The notes below the pieces were generated by a model. That model did no database searches. It was not told the origin of the DNA and was given only the letters and a program-made list of their open reading frames with translations. Shown here one piece after another: positions 51,150 through 59,415 of a DNA stretch of 64,000 nt. Source of the DNA: Microbacterium sp. LWH7-1.2 (GTDB lineage: Bacteria; Actinomycetota; Actinomycetes; Actinomycetales; Microbacteriaceae); contig NZ_CP151637.1 in NCBI RefSeq assembly GCF_038397755.1, positions 3,410,001-3,474,000 of the forward strand. Direction: 5' to 3'. The translations under genes were made by a program, and so were the position numbers. Numbering within the stretch: the first letter of the stretch is position 1; each line of letters opens with the position of its first letter.

Positions 51150-52891
51150 CCCGCATCCTGGGCGACGCCGACGCGTTCGTCGCAGACGCCCTCCGAGGCT
51201 TCGCGCGCGCCCACGCGGACGAGGTCTCGCTGGTCGACGGCGGGGTCGTGCGCGCGAACCCGCTCGAGCCCGGAAAGGTCGCGGTCCTCATCGGCGGCGG
51301 CTCGGGACACTACCCCGCCTTCGCCGGCTACGTGGGGACGGGCCTGGCCGCGGGCGCCGTGTGCGGCAACATCTTCACCTCGCCCTCGACCGCGCAGGCG
51401 CTGCGCGTGGCACACGCCGCCGACGCGGGTGGCGGCGTCCTCTTCACGTACGGGCGTTACGCGGGAGACGTGATCCACTTCGGCGAGGCCGAGCGGCGGC
51501 TGCGCGACGAAGGGATCGATGCGCGCACGGTGCTCATCACCGACGATGTCGCGAGCGCCCCGCAGGAGGTGGCCGACGAGCGCCGCGGTATCGCCGGGAT
51601 CGTGTGCGTCTTCCATATCGCCGGTGCCGCGGCAGAGCGCGGGGATCCGCTCGACGAGGTGGAGCGCCTTGCGACGCACGCCAACAGCCGGACCCGCAGC
51701 CACGGCGTCGCCTTCGCCGGCTGCACGCTCCCCGGCGCGGACCACGCCCTGTTCGAGGTTCCCGCGGGGCAGATGTCGATCGGCCTCGGCATCCACGGTG
51801 AGCCTGGGGTCCGCGATGTGCCTCTGCAGCCCGCGCCGGAACTGGCCGTCACGCTCGCGGCGCCTCTCCTCGAGGAGCGGCCCCATGACGGCCGGCGCGC
51901 CGCGGTGATCGTGAACGGACTCGGGTCGGTGAAGTACGAGGAGCTGTTCGTGCTCTTCGGGTGCGTCGTCGAACATCTCGAGGCGCAGGGCGTCGAGATC
52001 GTGGAGCCGCTGTGCGGGGAGTTCGTCACCAGCCTCGACATGGCGGGCGTCTCGCTCACTCTGCTCTGGCTCGATGACGAGCTCGAAGAGCTGTGGCGGG
52101 CTCCGGCCTCCTCGCCCGCCTTCCGAAAGGGCGCCCTGTCTGCGGATACGCCCTCCGTGAGAGCGACCGCCGCCGGCAGACCCGCGGCAGTAGAGGTCCC
52201 GCCCGGCGTCGGCCATGCCCCGGCACCGGCGACCCCCGCCGCGCGGACGGCGGCGGTGATCGCGCGGCGCCTGCTGATCAGCGCTCGGGAGGCGATCGCG
52301 GCGGAAGCGGACCGCCTGGGTGAGCTCGACGCGATCGCCGGCGACGGGGATCACGGCATCGGGATGACGCGAGGCCTCACCGCCGCGGTCGAGGCGGCGG
52401 AGTCCGCGGACGAGTCGATCGGCGTGAAAGAGCTGCTCGAGCGCGCCGGCGACGCGTGGTCCGAGACGGCGGGCGGCACGTCGGGGGCCCTCTGGGGCGC
52501 TGCGCTCGCGGAGGTCGGGCTCTCGCTCGGGTCGCCCGAAGCCTTCACCGCGGCGGATGTCGCGGCGGCGGTCGCCGCGGCGCACGCCAGAGTGGCGGCG
52601 CTCGGCGGGGCGGAGCCGGGCGACAAGACGATGCTCGATGCGATGGCACCCTTCGACGAGACGCTCACGGAACAGGTGCAGGCGGGGACCGGCATCGCGG
52701 CGGCGCTCGCCGCCGCAGCGGCGGCGGCCCGCGCGGGCGCTGACGCGACATCGGCCATGACACCCCGACGTGGCCGGGCGCGTCCACTCGCCGAGCGCAG
52801 CATCGGGCATCCCGACCCGGGTGCCGAGTCGTTCTCAATCATCGCCGCCGACCTCGCGGGGTGGGTCGCGGACTTCAAGGGATCGGAGTGA
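51146..52891 (+). CDS. Fused DhaK-DhaL ketose kinase (dihydroxyacetone/erythrulose kinase type)
   Basis: The 581-residue ATP-dependent kinase has an N-terminal DhaK domain (about 1-330; IGGGSGHYPAFAGYVGTGLAAGAV, GVAFAGCTLPGADHALFEVPAGQMSIGLGIHGEPG, which includes the substrate-binding region) and a C-terminal DhaL ATP domain (about 365-560; ELDAIAGDGDHGIGMTRGL, AGGTSGALWGAAL, KTMLDAMAPF). Fusion in one chain is the ATP-using type, not the PTS type. Beside an RpiB homologue and a TIM-barrel isomerase, L-erythrulose kinase (LerK-like) is as likely as dihydroxyacetone kinase; substrate is inference. Confidence 0.85.
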   Translation: MTRILGDADAFVADALRGFARAHADEVSLVDGGVVRANPLEPGKVAVLIGGGSGHYPAFAGYVGTGLAAGAVCGNIFTSPSTAQALRVAHAADAGGGVLFTYGRYAGDVIHFGEAERRLRDEGIDARTVLITDDVASAPQEVADERRGIAGIVCVFHIAGAAAERGDPLDEVERLATHANSRTRSHGVAFAGCTLPGADHALFEVPAGQMSIGLGIHGEPGVRDVPLQPAPELAVTLAAPLLEERPHDGRRAAVIVNGLGSVKYEELFVLFGCVVEHLEAQGVEIVEPLCGEFVTSLDMAGVSLTLLWLDDELEELWRAPASSPAFRKGALSADTPSVRATAAGRPAAVEVPPGVGHAPAPATPAARTAAVIARRLLISAREAIAAEADRLGELDAIAGDGDHGIGMTRGLTAAVEAAESADESIGVKELLERAGDAWSETAGGTSGALWGAALAEVGLSLGSPEAFTAADVAAAVAAAHARVAALGGAEPGDKTMLDAMAPFDETLTEQVQAGTGIAAALAAAAAAARAGADATSAMTPRRGRARPLAERSIGHPDPGAESFSIIAADLAGWVADFKGSE

Positions 52892-52894
52892 TCG

Positions 52895-53353
52895 ATGGGC
52901 TGGAGAATCGTGATCGGCGCCGACGACGCCGGCTTCGCCTACAAGGAGGTGCTGCGAGAGCTGCTCGCCGCCGACTCGCGGGTGGACAGCGTCGCGGATG
53001 TCGGGGTGGCGAGCGCGGAGGCGACGCCCTACCCGCGGGTGGCGGTGAAAGCGGCCTCGATCGTCGCGAGAGGTGACGCCGATCGCGCGCTCCTCATCTG
53101 CGGCACGGGGCTCGGAGTCGCGATCACCGCGAACAAAGTGCGCGGGATCCGGGCCGTGACCGCCCATGACAGCTACTCGGTGGAGCGGTCGGTCAAGAGC
53201 AACAACGCACAGGTTCTCACCCTGGGGGCGCGGGTGATCGGCCTGGAGCTCGCGAAGAAGCTCGTCGACGAGTGGCTGGAGCACCGCTTCGACCCCGGCT
53301 CGGCATCCGCGGCGAAAGTCCGACTGATCGACGAATACGAGGAGGAAGCATGA
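52895..53353 (+). CDS. RpiB/LacAB-type sugar-phosphate isomerase (possible D-erythrulose-4-phosphate isomerase)
   Basis: The 152-residue RpiB-family enzyme shows the active-site loop [27 protein letters not shown] with the catalytic Cys, and [14 protein letters not shown]. The N-terminal motif is [11 protein letters not shown]: where ribose-phosphate isomerases usually have D-H, this protein has D-D. With a ketose kinase before it, conversion of D-erythrulose 4-phosphate to D-erythrose 4-phosphate (DerI/EryI role) is a reasonable proposal. It starts three bases after the kinase stop. Confidence 0.82.
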   Translation: MGWRIVIGADDAGFAYKEVLRELLAADSRVDSVADVGVASAEATPYPRVAVKAASIVARGDADRALLICGTGLGVAITANKVRGIRAVTAHDSYSVERSVKSNNAQVLTLGARVIGLELAKKLVDEWLEHRFDPGSASAAKVRLIDEYEEEA

Positions 53354-54306
53354 TGATCTCGACGGTGGCCGTCGTCGGCTCCGGCTACATGGGCGGCGGG
53401 ATCGCCCAGGTGCTGGCGCTCGCGGGCAGGGAGGTCGTTCTGGCCGATGCCAGCGCCGAGCTCGCCCACTCCAATCGAGAGCGCCTCATCCGTGAGGCGG
53501 CCGACTACGGCCGGCGTGGGATCTTCCCCCCGGATGCCGCCGACCGGGTCGCGGAGCGCGTCTCGGCGTCGACGTCTATCGAGGACGCGGTGGCCGACGT
53601 CGACCTCGTCGAAGAGGCCGTGCCGGAGATCCTCGAACTCAAGCACGAGACGCTGCGGCGCATCAGCGGGAGCTGTCGCCCCGACACGCTCATCGGGAGC
53701 AACACTTCCACGATCTCGATCGGCACGCTCGCGGAGGCCGTCGAGCACCCGACGCGATTCCTCGGCGTGCACTTCAGCAACCCGGCCACCTTCATCCCCG
53801 GAGTCGAGGTCATCCCGCACGCGGAGACCGACCCGAGCGCCGTGGAGAGAATCGTCGAGCTCCTCGGCGAATGCGGGAAGGTGGGTGTGCCCATCGCCGA
53901 CGTGACGGGTTTCGTGCTGAACCGCCTGCAATACGCCCTCTTCAGTGAGGCGGCACGCCTCGTCGACGAAGGGGTCGCGACCCCGGAGGCCGTGGATCTG
54001 ATCGCCCGCACGACCTTCGGGTTCAGGCTGCCCTTCTTCGGGCCGTTCGCGATCGCGGACATCGCGGGGCTGGACGTGTACGAGTTCTGCTATCGATCGC
54101 TCCACGAGGCGTATCCGGATCGGTTCACCTCGCCGGGGATCCTCAACGAGCGCGTCGAGCGCGGCGAGAAGGGCGTGAAGTCCGGCCGTGGGTTCCTCGC
54201 CACCCCGCCAGAACGCGCCCCCGAGCTGGCCGCCTACCGGGACGAGGCCTACGCCGCGCTGTCGGCTCTCCTCCGCGAGCTGGGACGCGCACCCGTCGAC
54301 TACTGA
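53350..54306 (+). CDS. 3-hydroxyacyl-CoA dehydrogenase-family NAD-dependent dehydrogenase
   Basis: The 318-residue protein has a Rossmann domain ([26 protein letters not shown]), the catalytic His in [19 protein letters not shown], and a C-terminal helical domain ([49 protein letters not shown]). The usual 'HFFNP' is HFSNP here. Substrates in this family include 3-hydroxyacyl-CoA but also L-gulonate and carnitine. In this sugar operon a hydroxy-acid oxidation to a 3-keto acid is more likely than beta-oxidation; this is inference. ATG 53350 overlaps the RpiB stop and has GGAGGAAGC before it. Confidence 0.82.
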   Translation: MMISTVAVVGSGYMGGGIAQVLALAGREVVLADASAELAHSNRERLIREAADYGRRGIFPPDAADRVAERVSASTSIEDAVADVDLVEEAVPEILELKHETLRRISGSCRPDTLIGSNTSTISIGTLAEAVEHPTRFLGVHFSNPATFIPGVEVIPHAETDPSAVERIVELLGECGKVGVPIADVTGFVLNRLQYALFSEAARLVDEGVATPEAVDLIARTTFGFRLPFFGPFAIADIAGLDVYEFCYRSLHEAYPDRFTSPGILNERVERGEKGVKSGRGFLATPPERAPELAAYRDEAYAALSALLRELGRAPVDY

Positions 54307-54348
54307 GGCGCAAGTTTCGCCCGCAGCGGAGAAATTCCCGCCCCTCTC

Positions 54349-54406
54349 TTGACACACCGGTGCCGCGATGGGAAAGTGTCTACAACGTTGCTCTACAACG
54401 TTGTAG
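54349..54406 (+). promoter_or_regulatory. Promoter and tandem LacI operators before the sugar importer
   Basis: A perfect -35 TTGACA (54349-54354) is followed after 17 bases by GAAAGT (54372-54377), a weak -10. Two ACAACGTTG sites follow at once: CTACAACGTTGCTC (54380-54393) and the perfect palindrome CTACAACGTTGTAG (54393-54406). They would cover the transcription start, so the repressor can both block and road-block. No gene lies in 54307-54499. Confidence 0.72.
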
Positions 54407-54499
54407 ACCACGCGGAGAACGAGTTGCTCCCGAGTGACCCGGAGCACCGCAACGGTCGCGCACCGACGAAGAAGTCCCGCAAAACCGAAAGGAACTCCA

Positions 54500-55858
54500 G
54501 TGAAGACGAAGCCTGTCCTTGCTGCGATCATGACGCTCGCAGTGGCTGGTGCCCTCGCAGCCTGCACCGCCGGTGGTGACGGTGGCGACAACGGAGGTGG
54601 TGGAGACGCATCCAACTGCTCCAACGAGATCAAGAACCCCGACGCTCCCGTCGTCACCCTGTGGGCGTGGTACCCCAACTCCGAGGCCGTCGTCGACAAC
54701 TTCAACGAGGAGAACGACGACGTCCAGGTCTGCTGGACGAACGCGGGCGCCGGTGGCGACGCCTACGACAAGTTCCAGACGGCGATCTCGGGCGGCAGCG
54801 GTGCTCCTGACGTCATGATGGTCGAGGCCGACCGCATCGCGGTCTTCCAGGCCCAGGACGCCCTCGTCGACCTGAGCGACCTCGGCTATGAGGATGTCAA
54901 GGACAACTTCAGCGAAGGCGCGTGGAAGGACGTCTCGGTCGGCGGCGGCGTCTACGGCGCTCCGATCGACGGCGGCCCGATGGGCATGATCTACCGCACC
55001 GACATCTTCGAGCAGTACGGCATCACGCCGCCCACCACGTGGGAGGAGTTCGAGGCGACCGCGCAGCAGGTCAAGGATGCCGGAGGTCCGGTCTTCGCGA
55101 GCTTCGCCGCGAACCAGCCCGCGGCGGTGACGGCGTACATGTACCAGACCGGCGCGGAGCCGTTCGAGTACGACCCCGCCAACGAGGGTGAGATCGGAAT
55201 CAACCTCAACAGCGACGAGATCAAGCGCGTCCTCGACTACTGGGCCGGCCTCGTCGAGAAGGGCCTCGTGGGCACGGAGGACCAGTTCACTCCCGAGTAC
55301 ATCGCCGGCGTCATCGGCGGCGACTACGCCACGTACCTCTCGGCGGCCTGGGCTCCCGGCTACCTCCAGGGCGCGGGCGTCGGCGAGGGTGCGGACGAAG
55401 GCGTGTGGGCGACCGCTCCGCTGCCGCAGTGGGATCCGGCCAGCCCCGTCGCGATCAACTGGGGCGGCTCGGCGTTCTCGGTGAGCAGCCAGGCGGACGA
55501 CCCTGAGCTGGCAGCCAAGGTGGCCTTCGGGGTCTATGCGGACCAGGCGTCGCTCGATCAGGGCTGGCAGGAACAGATCATCTTCCCGCTCAACGTGGAC
55601 GTGCTGGAGGACCCGGCGTTCCAGGACTACGAGGTGCCCTTCTTCAGCGGCCAGCAGGCCAACAAAGAGGTGTACGTCCCGGCGGCCAATGCCTACAAGG
55701 GCATGGTCTACACGCCGCTCCAGCAGTTCTACTACTCGACCCTGACTGAGCAGATCCAGAACATCAACGACGGATCCGCTACGGGTTCTGAAGCTGCGGA
55801 CGCGCTCCAGGAGGCTGTCGTGGCCTACGCGGAGGAGCAGGGCTTCACCGTCAAGTGA
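54500..55858 (+). CDS. Sugar-binding lipoprotein of an ABC importer
   Basis: The 452-residue protein starts at GTG 54500 behind AAAGGAACT. It has a lipoprotein signal peptide with lipobox LAAC at about residue 19-22, then a Gly/Asp-rich spacer and a CUT1-type solute-binding fold (VTLWAWYPNSEAVVDNFNEENDDVQVCWTNAG, GSGAPDVMMVEADRIAVF, YGAPIDGGPMGMIYRTDIFEQYGITPPTTWEEFEATAQQVKD, NWGGSAFSVSSQADDPELAAKVAFGVY). It should deliver an oligosaccharide released by the nearby glycosidases to the two permeases that follow. Confidence 0.93.
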   Translation: MKTKPVLAAIMTLAVAGALAACTAGGDGGDNGGGGDASNCSNEIKNPDAPVVTLWAWYPNSEAVVDNFNEENDDVQVCWTNAGAGGDAYDKFQTAISGGSGAPDVMMVEADRIAVFQAQDALVDLSDLGYEDVKDNFSEGAWKDVSVGGGVYGAPIDGGPMGMIYRTDIFEQYGITPPTTWEEFEATAQQVKDAGGPVFASFAANQPAAVTAYMYQTGAEPFEYDPANEGEIGINLNSDEIKRVLDYWAGLVEKGLVGTEDQFTPEYIAGVIGGDYATYLSAAWAPGYLQGAGVGEGADEGVWATAPLPQWDPASPVAINWGGSAFSVSSQADDPELAAKVAFGVYADQASLDQGWQEQIIFPLNVDVLEDPAFQDYEVPFFSGQQANKEVYVPAANAYKGMVYTPLQQFYYSTLTEQIQNINDGSATGSEAADALQEAVVAYAEEQGFTVK

Positions 55859-55869
55859 CATGGCACGGG

Positions 55870-55899
55870 GGGCCGGTCCGTGCTCGCGCGGACCGGCCC
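55870..55899 (+). terminator. Intercistronic hairpin between binding protein and permease genes
   Basis: GGGCCGGTCCG (55870-55880) pairs perfectly with CGGACCGGCCC (55889-55899). It follows the binding-protein stop by 11 bases and precedes the permease start by 31. In ABC operons such hairpins partly stop transcription or protect the upstream message, giving more binding protein than permease. Confidence 0.65.
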
Positions 55900-55930
55900 T
55901 CCGGTCATTCCCTTCCGACCCGGAGAAATC

Positions 55931-56884
55931 ATGACCACCTCAACCGCAAGTCCCCCAACGAAGAAGGGGTCGAGCCTCTTCACGAAGAAGGGCGGTCGTC
56001 GCTCGACCGCCGCTCGTCAGAACCTCTTCGGATGGCTCTTCGTCGGACCGTTCGGGATCGTCTTCCTGGCTCTGCTCGTGCTGCCGATCGGCTACGCGCT
56101 CTACTTGAGCCTCTTCCAGAAGTCGCTCATCGGCGGCACCCGGTTCGTCCTCTTCGGCAACTACGCCAAGGCGTTCACAGACCCGAACTTCCTCGACGGC
56201 GTCTGGTTCGTCATCCGGTTCTCGCTGGTGCTCATTCCGCTGCAGATGGCGATCTCGCTGGCGATCGCCCTAATGCTCGACATCATCGTGACCCGGTTCG
56301 CCCGGTTCTCGCGGCTCATGATCTTCATGCCGTACGCGATCCCGACGGTGATCGGCGCTCTGATGTGGGGGTTCCTCTACAGCGAGAACTTCGGCCCACT
56401 CGCGAACATTTTCGGAATTTTCGGCGCTGAGGCCCCTGATTTCCTGAGCAAGAGCCTGATCTTCTACGGCCTCCTCAACATCGTCACGTGGCAATGGGCC
56501 GGCTATTACATGATCATCCTCTACGCAGCGCTGCAGGGGATCGACCCCACCCTGTACGAGGCGGCACGCATCGACGGCGCCTCGCAGTGGCAGATCATCC
56601 TGCGCATCAAGATCCCCCTCCTCTCGCCGGCACTCCTGCTCATCCTGGTCTTCGCCCTCATCGGAACCCTGCAGTTCTTCAATGAGCCGAAGATCCTCCA
56701 GGACCTCGCGGCCGGATCCATCCCGAACGACTTCACGCCCAACATCTATGCCTTCTATCAGGCGTTCTCTCTGGCGAACTACAACTACGGCGCGACGATC
56801 TCGTTCGCCCTCGGTGCCGTCGTCTTCGTCTGCGTCTACATCTTCCTGTTCGCAACCCGCAAGCGAGGGAGCTTCTTCGAATGA
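55931..56884 (+). CDS. ABC sugar importer permease, MalF-like
   Basis: The 317-residue permease has six membrane segments (FGWLFVGPFGIVFLALLVLPIGYALYLSLF first) and the EAA loop EAARIDGASQWQIILRIKIPLLSPALLLILVF that contacts the ATPase. The ATG at 55931 follows CCCGGAGAAATC. Next to the binding protein and the MalG-like permease. No ATPase gene is present here; a shared MsiK-like ATPase elsewhere is the norm in actinobacteria. Confidence 0.93.
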   Translation: MTTSTASPPTKKGSSLFTKKGGRRSTAARQNLFGWLFVGPFGIVFLALLVLPIGYALYLSLFQKSLIGGTRFVLFGNYAKAFTDPNFLDGVWFVIRFSLVLIPLQMAISLAIALMLDIIVTRFARFSRLMIFMPYAIPTVIGALMWGFLYSENFGPLANIFGIFGAEAPDFLSKSLIFYGLLNIVTWQWAGYYMIILYAALQGIDPTLYEAARIDGASQWQIILRIKIPLLSPALLLILVFALIGTLQFFNEPKILQDLAAGSIPNDFTPNIYAFYQAFSLANYNYGATISFALGAVVFVCVYIFLFATRKRGSFFE

Positions 56885-57807
56885 GTGCCACGCCTATCGA
56901 GATCACCGAGACCCGCGGCAAGCCACGCAAGCTCGTCGAGCGCCGGTCGGCCCCGCGCACCCGCGGGCGTGCGTCGCTGAACCTCGTGCTGGCGCTGCTC
57001 GTGGTCTACTTCCTGGTGCCGTTCTGGTGGCTGATCGTCAACAGCTCCAAGACCGCGGCCGGCCTGTTCGGGGGCGACAATGCCCTGTGGTTCACGGACG
57101 ACATCAACTACCTCGGAAACCTGGTCGACCTGTTCACGTACGGCGGAGGGATCTACGGGCGATGGCTGGCGAACACCGCTCTCTATGCCATCGTGGGCGG
57201 GCTCGGCGCCACGGTGCTCGCCGTCCTCGCGGGGTACGGGTTCGCGAAGTATCGGTTCGCGGGGCGCCGGGCCGCCTTCGCGATCCTGCTCGGCGCCGTC
57301 ATGGTGCCGACGACCGCGCTCGTGATCCCGACCTTCGTCCTGTTCGCGCAGGTGGGCTGGACGAACACGATCTGGGCCGTGATCTTCCCCTCGCTGCTCA
57401 ACCCCTTCGGTGTCTACCTCATGAACGTGTACGCGCGCGATGCCGTGCCCGACGAGCTCCTCGACGCCGCCCGCGTGGATGGCGCGGGGGAGTTCCGCAC
57501 GTTCTTCCGGGTCGCACTGCCGATGCTGCGGCCCGCGATCGTGACCGTGCTGCTGCTGTCGGTCGTGGCCGTGTGGAACAACTACTTCCTCCCGCTCGTG
57601 ATGCTGTCGGACAACCGGCTGTTCCCCGTCACCGTCGGCATCGGCGTCTGGCAGTCGACCGCGTCCACGTACGGCGCGGCGGGCGGGCAGACGCTGTGGA
57701 GCATCATCATCCTCGGCTCGCTCGTGTCGGTCATCCCGCTGATCATCGCGTTCCTGGCCCTGCAGAAGTACTGGCGAGGCGGGCTCGCGATCGGAAGCCT
57801 CAAGTGA
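56881..57807 (+). CDS. ABC sugar importer permease, MalG-like
   Basis: The 308-residue permease overlaps the previous gene by ATGA. It has six membrane segments, the EAA loop ELLDAARVDGAGEFRTFFRVALPMLRPAIVTVLLL and the usual end LIIAFLALQKYWRGGLAIGSLK. It pairs with the MalF-like protein to form the channel. Confidence 0.93.
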   Translation: MSATPIEITETRGKPRKLVERRSAPRTRGRASLNLVLALLVVYFLVPFWWLIVNSSKTAAGLFGGDNALWFTDDINYLGNLVDLFTYGGGIYGRWLANTALYAIVGGLGATVLAVLAGYGFAKYRFAGRRAAFAILLGAVMVPTTALVIPTFVLFAQVGWTNTIWAVIFPSLLNPFGVYLMNVYARDAVPDELLDAARVDGAGEFRTFFRVALPMLRPAIVTVLLLSVVAVWNNYFLPLVMLSDNRLFPVTVGIGVWQSTASTYGAAGGQTLWSIIILGSLVSVIPLIIAFLALQKYWRGGLAIGSLK

Positions 57808-57860
57808 TCTGACGAGCCCGCATCGCCGCACCCGGTTCGCCCCTGCCCTGAAAGAGAAGA

Positions 57861-59369
57861 ATGATCCGCGCACACCTCACCGTCGACCCCCACTTCGTGG
57901 TCGGACCGATCAACCGACGTCTCTTCGGCTCGTTCGTCGAGCACTTGGGGCGATGCGTGTACGACGGGATCTACGAGCCCTCGCACCCGACGGCCGACGA
58001 GGATGGGTTCCGCTATGACGTGATCGAGCTGGTGCGTGAGCTCGGCGTCTCGACGGTCCGCTATCCCGGTGGCAACTTCGTGTCGGGTTACCGGTGGGAG
58101 GACGGCATCGGCCCGCGCGACGAGCGTCCGCGGCGACTGGACCTCGCCTGGCACTCCACCGAGACCAACGAGATCGGGCTGGACGAGTTCGCGACCTGGC
58201 TGGAGAAGGTCGACGGCGAGCTCATGTACGCCATCAACCTCGGCACGCGGGGAGTCCTCGAGGCGCTCGACGTCCTCGAGTACGCGAACCTGCGGTCGGG
58301 GACGTTCTGGGCCGACAAGCGCGTCGCGAACGGACGCCGGGAATCGCATGGCATCCGCATGTGGTGTCTGGGCAACGAGATGGACGGCCCGTGGCAGCTC
58401 GGTCACAGCACCGCGGCCGAGTATGCGCAGCTCGCCGCGACGACCGCGGCGGCGATGCGGCAGGTCGATCCCGACCTCGAACTCGTCGTGTGCGGCAGCT
58501 CGGGCGCGCAGATGCCGACGTTCGGCGAGTGGGAGCGCGTCGTGCTGGAGAAGACGTATGACGACGTCGACTTCATCTCCTGCCATGCCTACTACGAGCC
58601 GGTCGGCGGCGACTACGCCAGCTTCCTCGCGTCGGGCGTCAACATGGACCGCTTCATCGACGCGGTCGTAGCGACGGCCGACTCCGTGAAGGCGGTCGTC
58701 CGCAGCGACAAGAACATCAACATCTCGTTCGACGAGTGGAACGTGTGGTACCAGTCCCGCTACAACGACGTCGACCGCATTACGGACGTTCAGACGTGGC
58801 CCGTCGCGCCACGCCTGCTCGAGGACTCGTACTCGGTGCTGGACGCGGTCGTGTTCGGCAGCCTCATGATCTCGCTCATTCGTCACGCGGACCGCGTGAC
58901 CTCGGCGAGCCTCGCGCAGCTGGTGAACGTCATCGCGCCCATCATGACGGAGCCGGGCGGGGCGGCATGGCGGCAGACCACGTTCTACCCGTTCTCGCTC
59001 ACGTCGAAGCTCGCCCGCGGCACCGCGCTCGAACTGCGACTGGACAGCCCCACGTATCAGACCGAGCAGTACGGCGAGGTGAGCGTCGTCGACGCCGTCG
59101 CGACGCACGACGCAGGCGGTGGGACGACGATCTTCGCCGTCAACCGCAGCCTGACCGACGAGGTGACCCTCGAGATCGACACCCGCGCACTCGGCGGCGT
59201 CAGCGGCGCCGAAGCGATCTCGCTCTTCGAGGACGACATCCACGCCGCGAACACGCTGGCGCACCAGGACCGTGTGACACCGAAGGCGAACACCTCCGTC
59301 GTGATCGGGGAGGCGACCGTGACGATCGCCCTGCCACCGGTGTCGTGGACCGTTCTCACCCTGGCCTGA
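57861..59369 (+). CDS. GH51 alpha-L-arabinofuranosidase
   Basis: The 502-residue intracellular enzyme (no signal peptide) removes terminal alpha-L-arabinofuranose from arabinan or arabinoxylan pieces. The GH51 barrel shows NRRLFGSFVEHLGRCVYDGIYEP, VRYPGGNFVSGYRWEDGIGP, acid/base Glu173 in WCLGNEMDGPWQ and nucleophile Glu292 in ISFDEWNVWY; the C-terminal beta domain ends SWTVLTLA. Length is normal for the family. It lies directly after the importer, implying that arabino-oligosaccharides are imported and then cut inside. Confidence 0.95.
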   Translation: MIRAHLTVDPHFVVGPINRRLFGSFVEHLGRCVYDGIYEPSHPTADEDGFRYDVIELVRELGVSTVRYPGGNFVSGYRWEDGIGPRDERPRRLDLAWHSTETNEIGLDEFATWLEKVDGELMYAINLGTRGVLEALDVLEYANLRSGTFWADKRVANGRRESHGIRMWCLGNEMDGPWQLGHSTAAEYAQLAATTAAAMRQVDPDLELVVCGSSGAQMPTFGEWERVVLEKTYDDVDFISCHAYYEPVGGDYASFLASGVNMDRFIDAVVATADSVKAVVRSDKNINISFDEWNVWYQSRYNDVDRITDVQTWPVAPRLLEDSYSVLDAVVFGSLMISLIRHADRVTSASLAQLVNVIAPIMTEPGGAAWRQTTFYPFSLTSKLARGTALELRLDSPTYQTEQYGEVSVVDAVATHDAGGGTTIFAVNRSLTDEVTLEIDTRALGGVSGAEAISLFEDDIHAANTLAHQDRVTPKANTSVVIGEATVTIALPPVSWTVLTLA

Positions 59370-59415
59370 GCCGCCGCACACACGATGCGCCCCGGCGCAC
59401 TCTCGAGAGGACCGC

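Noticed and set aside
53350..54306. Reading the 3-hydroxyacyl-CoA dehydrogenase-like gene as part of fatty-acid beta-oxidation
   Set aside because: It overlaps the RpiB gene and sits in a sugar kinase/isomerase operon under a LacI operator, and no acyl-CoA gene is near, so a sugar-acid role is more likely.
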